A DNA stretch of 64,000 bases from Kitasatospora albolonga. GTDB lineage: Bacteria; Actinomycetota; Actinomycetes; Streptomycetales; Streptomycetaceae. Numbering within the stretch: position 1 is the first letter of the stretch; each line of letters opens with the position of its first letter. Shown one piece after another: positions 61,240 through 64,000 of the stretch. The position numbers were made by a program, and so were the translations under genes. The DNA is taken from assembly GCA_002082585.1 (NCBI GenBank), contig CP020563.1, positions 6,566,001-6,630,000 of the forward strand, in the 5' to 3' direction. Under the pieces are notes generated by a model. The model ran no database searches. It had not been told where the DNA came from and worked only from the letters and a program-made list of their open reading frames with translations.

Positions 61240-61258
61240 TTAAGTAAGGCACACCTAA
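61240..61258 (-). promoter_or_regulatory. Iron box (DmdR/IdeR operator)
   Basis: TTAAGTAAGGCACACCTAA matches the 19-base consensus at 15 positions, including both conserved halves. It lies 54-72 bases upstream of the secreted protein start on the minus strand and is the likely operator for the two-gene operon 58271-61186. Confidence 0.78.
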
Positions 61259-61319
61259 GTCCAAAGATGATTGGGTTGTCAACAAAAGGGCCCACGGAGG
61301 CCGGGGGAAGTGATCGAAA

Positions 61320-63953
61320 TCAGTCGAAGTCGGCCGAGGGAAAGGCTTGTTCGGTCCAGATGGTCTTTCCGGCCGGGGTGTAGCGCGTACCCCACCGCTG
61401 GACGAGCTGGGCGACGATGAACAGCCCGCGCCCGCCCTCGTCGTCCTCCGCGCTGTGGCGCAGGTGCGGCGAGGTGTGACCGGTGTCCGCCACCTCGCAG
61501 AGGAGCGTACGGTCGCGGATCAGCCGCAGCCGCAGCGGGCCGCCCCCGTACCGGACCGCGTTGGTGACCAGCTCGCTCACGACCAGTTCGGTCGCGAAGG
61601 AGAGCTCCTCCAGCCCCCAGTCGGCGAGTTGACGGGTGGTCAGCTCACGGGCCCGGCCCACGGTCACCGCCTCGGCGGGCAGCTCCCACTCGGCCACCCG
61701 TGAGGCGTCCAGCTGCCGGGTGCGGGCCAGGAGGAGGGCCGTGTCGTCGGCGGTCGTGGCGTCCGGGACCAGCGTGGAGACGGCCCGGTCGCAGAGGTCC
61801 TCCAGCGCGGCGGCGGGATCGCCGAGCACCCGGCCCAGGGCGTCGAGCCCTTGGTCGATGTCGTGGTCGCGCGCCTCCACCAGGCCGTCGGTGAAGAGCG
61901 CCAGCAGGCTTCCCACCGGCAGCTCGATCTCCATGGACTCGAAGGGCAGCCCGCCGAGGCCCAGCGGCGGCCCGGCCGGCAGGTCCGGGAACGTGACCTG
62001 CCCGTCGGGGTGCACGACCGCGGGGGGCAGATGCCCGGCCCGGGCCATGACGCACCGCCGCGAGACCGGGTCGTACACCGCGTACAGGCAGGTCGCCCCG
62101 GTGGTCAGCTCGTCGTACGCGTCCGACGCCGGGCCGCTGCGGGGGCCCGGCCGCTCCTCCAGCGGCTGCCCCACCAGGTCGTCCAGCCGGGTCAGCAGCT
62201 CGTCGGGGGCCATGTCCAGCTGGGCGAAGGCGCGCACGCTGGTGCGGAGCCGCCCCATGGTGGCGGCGGCCTGGAGACCGTGGCCGACCACGTCCCCGAC
62301 CACCAGACCGACCCGGGTCCCGGAGAGCGGGATCACGTCGAACCAGTCCCCGCCGACCCCCGTCACATCGTCCGACGGCAGATAGCGGTAGGCGATCTCC
62401 ACCGCCGACTGCGGCGGCACATGGTGGGGCAGCAGCTGGCGCTGGAGGGCGAGGGAGGCGGAGCGCTCCCGGGTGAAGCGGCGGGCGTTGTCGATGCAGA
62501 CGGCGGCGCGGGCGGCCAGCTCGTCCGCCAGGGCGACCTCGCCGTTGTCGAAGGTGGTGGCCGGACCGTGGGCGACCGCGCGCTCGGACGGATCGGGGGC
62601 CGGACTCCGTACGAAGGTGACGAGCCCCAGCACGCTGCCGCCGACCCGCAACGGGACGACCAGGACGTTGTCGTCGAGGACGAGGCCGCCGGAGGCCAGG
62701 CTGCGGTCCTGCGGCGAACCGGGCGGATAGGTGACCGGGGGATAGCGGTGGGCCGGGCTCCCCGGAGCCCCCGGGTGCAGCGGCTCGGCCGCGTCGGGCA
62801 CCCCCGGGGGCACCGCGTGCTCCCCGACCCGCAGGAGGTCCATGGCCGCCGTGCTCCCGGTCGCCGGGATCTCCCCGGTCATCACCGTCGCCCGCGCGAC
62901 ATCGACCCGTACGGCGGCGGCGAACTCCGGCACGGTCACCTCGGCGATCTCCTCGGCGGTGGTGACCACGTCCAGCACGGTCCCGATCCGCCGGCCGACC
63001 TCCACGAGCAGGGCGAGGCGCTGCTGGGCGCGGTGCCGGTCGGAGATGTCGAAGGCGTCCTCGCAGACCCCGAACACATGCCCGTGGGCGTCCTCCAGCC
63101 GGTAGTAGGAGCAGGACCACAGGTGCTCGGTCCCCGGGTCGCTGGGCGGGATGCCCTGGAAGTGCAGATCGAGAATGGGCTCCCCGGTGTCGAGCACGTG
63201 GTGCATCACGGCGTCGAGCGTCGGCGGGTACCCCGGGGTGACGAAGCGGCCCCCCGAGTAGAGCTCGTCGGCCCGCATCCCCAGGTACTCGGCGAGCGGC
63301 TTGCCGATCTCCCGCTCGTAGGCGGTGTTGCTCCAGGTCAGGCGGAGATCGGTGTCGTAGATCGCCAGCCCGACGGGCGACTGGGTGGCGAGCCCCTGGA
63401 GCAGGGCGAGCCGGCTCTCCCACTGCCGCAGCGCCCCCAGCTCCGCCGCCACGAGCACCCGCCCCGGCGCCGCTGCGCCCGGACCGGTGTCCGCCGTACC
63501 CGTCGTACCTACCGTACTCGCCATCGGGCACATCGTGGTGGCCACCAGCAGCTCACGGCCGTCCCGGTGACGCGCGAGCCGGATCTCGTTGCCGGGGGGC
63601 GACGATCCGGGGCCGGGGGCGGGGGCCGGGCGGTCCGGGGGGCCTGAAGGATCTGAGGGGCCTGATGGGTCCCGGCGGTCGGAGGCGGCCGGGAGGGGGC
63701 CCTCGGTGGGCAGCGGGGACAGGAACGCGCTCAGGGGCCGCCCGACGGCCTCCCGCGCCTCGTAGCCCAGCAGCTCGGTGGCGGCGGGGCTCCACCCGAC
63801 GACGGTGTCCTGGCCGTCCAGAACCACCGTGGCCGCCCTGGCGATGTCCAGGGGGCCACGGAAATCGGCGGCATCCGCCGCTCTGGTCGCGCTCACCGCG
63901 CCACACCGGCCTGGTCCATGGTCTTCAGAATCCGCCCTGGCCCCGGTCGGCAC
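61320..63953 (-). CDS. PAS/GAF/SpoIIE phosphatase/HATPase regulator
   Basis: This 877-residue sensory PP2C phosphatase has an N-terminal PAS (about 38-80), a second PAS (about 190-310), a GAF-like domain (about 320-495), a SpoIIE phosphatase (about 515-745: GGDWFDV at 534-540, GDVVGHG at 553-559, FTDGLVE at 687-693, DDTALL at 736-741) and a C-terminal HATPase (about 757-870: ELVTNAVRYG at 794-803, GRGLFIVAQL at 841-850). All phosphatase metal residues I can check are present. The family acts in partner switching with anti-sigma-antagonists. Start GTG 63953 is uncertain; GTG 63896 is the other option, and neither has a good ribosome site. Confidence 0.85.
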   Translation of the reverse strand: MPTGARADSEDHGPGRCGAVSATRAADAADFRGPLDIARAATVVLDGQDTVVGWSPAATELLGYEAREAVGRPLSAFLSPLPTEGPLPAASDRRDPSGPSDPSGPPDRPAPAPGPGSSPPGNEIRLARHRDGRELLVATTMCPMASTVGTTGTADTGPGAAAPGRVLVAAELGALRQWESRLALLQGLATQSPVGLAIYDTDLRLTWSNTAYEREIGKPLAEYLGMRADELYSGGRFVTPGYPPTLDAVMHHVLDTGEPILDLHFQGIPPSDPGTEHLWSCSYYRLEDAHGHVFGVCEDAFDISDRHRAQQRLALLVEVGRRIGTVLDVVTTAEEIAEVTVPEFAAAVRVDVARATVMTGEIPATGSTAAMDLLRVGEHAVPPGVPDAAEPLHPGAPGSPAHRYPPVTYPPGSPQDRSLASGGLVLDDNVLVVPLRVGGSVLGLVTFVRSPAPDPSERAVAHGPATTFDNGEVALADELAARAAVCIDNARRFTRERSASLALQRQLLPHHVPPQSAVEIAYRYLPSDDVTGVGGDWFDVIPLSGTRVGLVVGDVVGHGLQAAATMGRLRTSVRAFAQLDMAPDELLTRLDDLVGQPLEERPGPRSGPASDAYDELTTGATCLYAVYDPVSRRCVMARAGHLPPAVVHPDGQVTFPDLPAGPPLGLGGLPFESMEIELPVGSLLALFTDGLVEARDHDIDQGLDALGRVLGDPAAALEDLCDRAVSTLVPDATTADDTALLLARTRQLDASRVAEWELPAEAVTVGRARELTTRQLADWGLEELSFATELVVSELVTNAVRYGGGPLRLRLIRDRTLLCEVADTGHTSPHLRHSAEDDEGGRGLFIVAQLVQRWGTRYTPAGKTIWTEQAFPSADFD

Positions 63954-64000
63954 AACTGCGGTACGCCCGTGGCACGGCCGATCGGGGCGCCCGGCGTGCG

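Noticed and set aside
58307..61243. Plus-strand open frame of 978 codons opposite the LAXTG and secreted proteins
   Set aside because: Very Gly/Ala/Arg-rich with no family motifs; the minus frames have signal peptides, disulfide motifs and an LAXTG signal.
1..64000. CRISPR array, transposon, phage or tRNA genes
   Set aside because: No regularly spaced identical repeats, transposase, integrase or cloverleaf with CCA-adjacent T-loop was found on reading both strands.

Overview
The window is a high-GC chromosomal segment of a Streptomyces-type actinomycete. The evidence is very GC-rich third codon positions, GTG starts, IdeR/DmdR-type iron boxes, an extra SepF-like protein, PaaX and DeoR regulators, a class E sortase LAXTG substrate and a full Mrp antiporter operon. 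The order SepF-like / MazG-like / unknown / LLM oxidoreductase / arginine deiminase / ornithine carbamoyltransferase matches what I remember of the S. coelicolor SCO5967-SCO5976 core region. That is memory, not a search. I see no rRNA, tRNA, CRISPR array, insertion sequence or phage gene.

Layout. (1) 1-436: the end of a xanthine dehydrogenase-type molybdenum subunit. (2) 722-9267: an iron-uptake island between two inward-facing iron boxes. On the plus strand it has a siderophore-binding lipoprotein and two FecCD permeases. On the minus strand it has two half-transporters with ABC exporter architecture, a TetR regulator and an alpha/beta hydrolase. (3) 9407-15270: small housekeeping genes, namely an acidic unknown protein, DedA, a DeoR regulator, SflB-like, MazG-like, an unknown protein, an LLM oxidoreductase and homocysteine methyltransferase. 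(4) 15330-19384: the Hen1/Pnkp RNA-repair pair. (5) 19451-23519: arginine deiminase, ornithine carbamoyltransferase and an amino-acid permease, followed by a convergent HATPase. (6) 24293-32261: a CoA-dependent aromatic degradation cluster of enoyl-CoA hydratase, a fused flavin monooxygenase/Old Yellow reductase, PaaX, aryl-CoA ligase, acyl-CoA dehydrogenase and RidA. It is best read as aerobic 2-aminobenzoyl-CoA (anthranilate) degradation.

(7) 32556-39090: a compact mrpA(B)CDEFG operon in which every junction overlaps by 4 bp. (8) 39222-57895: an exopolysaccharide locus. It has a CDP-alcohol phosphatidyltransferase with a matching cytidylyltransferase, three glycosyltransferases, a Wzz/BY-kinase-like protein without the Walker A lysine, a flippase, a polymerase, a lipoprotein, two large secreted beta-propeller/Fn3/LamG paralogues, GDP-mannose dehydratase, GDP-fucose synthase and a polyprenyl-phosphate sugar transferase. 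This looks like a Wzx/Wzy pathway that makes a fucose-containing surface glycan. (9) 58271-61186: two iron-box-controlled secreted proteins that share a neocarzinostatin-like domain, one carrying an LAXTG wall-anchoring signal. (10) 61320-63953: a PAS/GAF/SpoIIE/HATPase phosphatase.

The points most worth a second look are the iron-regulated wall protein pair, the anthranilate-type cluster with RidA, the paired LamG proteins inside the polysaccharide locus, the degenerate kinase, and a set of 15-21-bp degenerate tandem repeats at gene borders.
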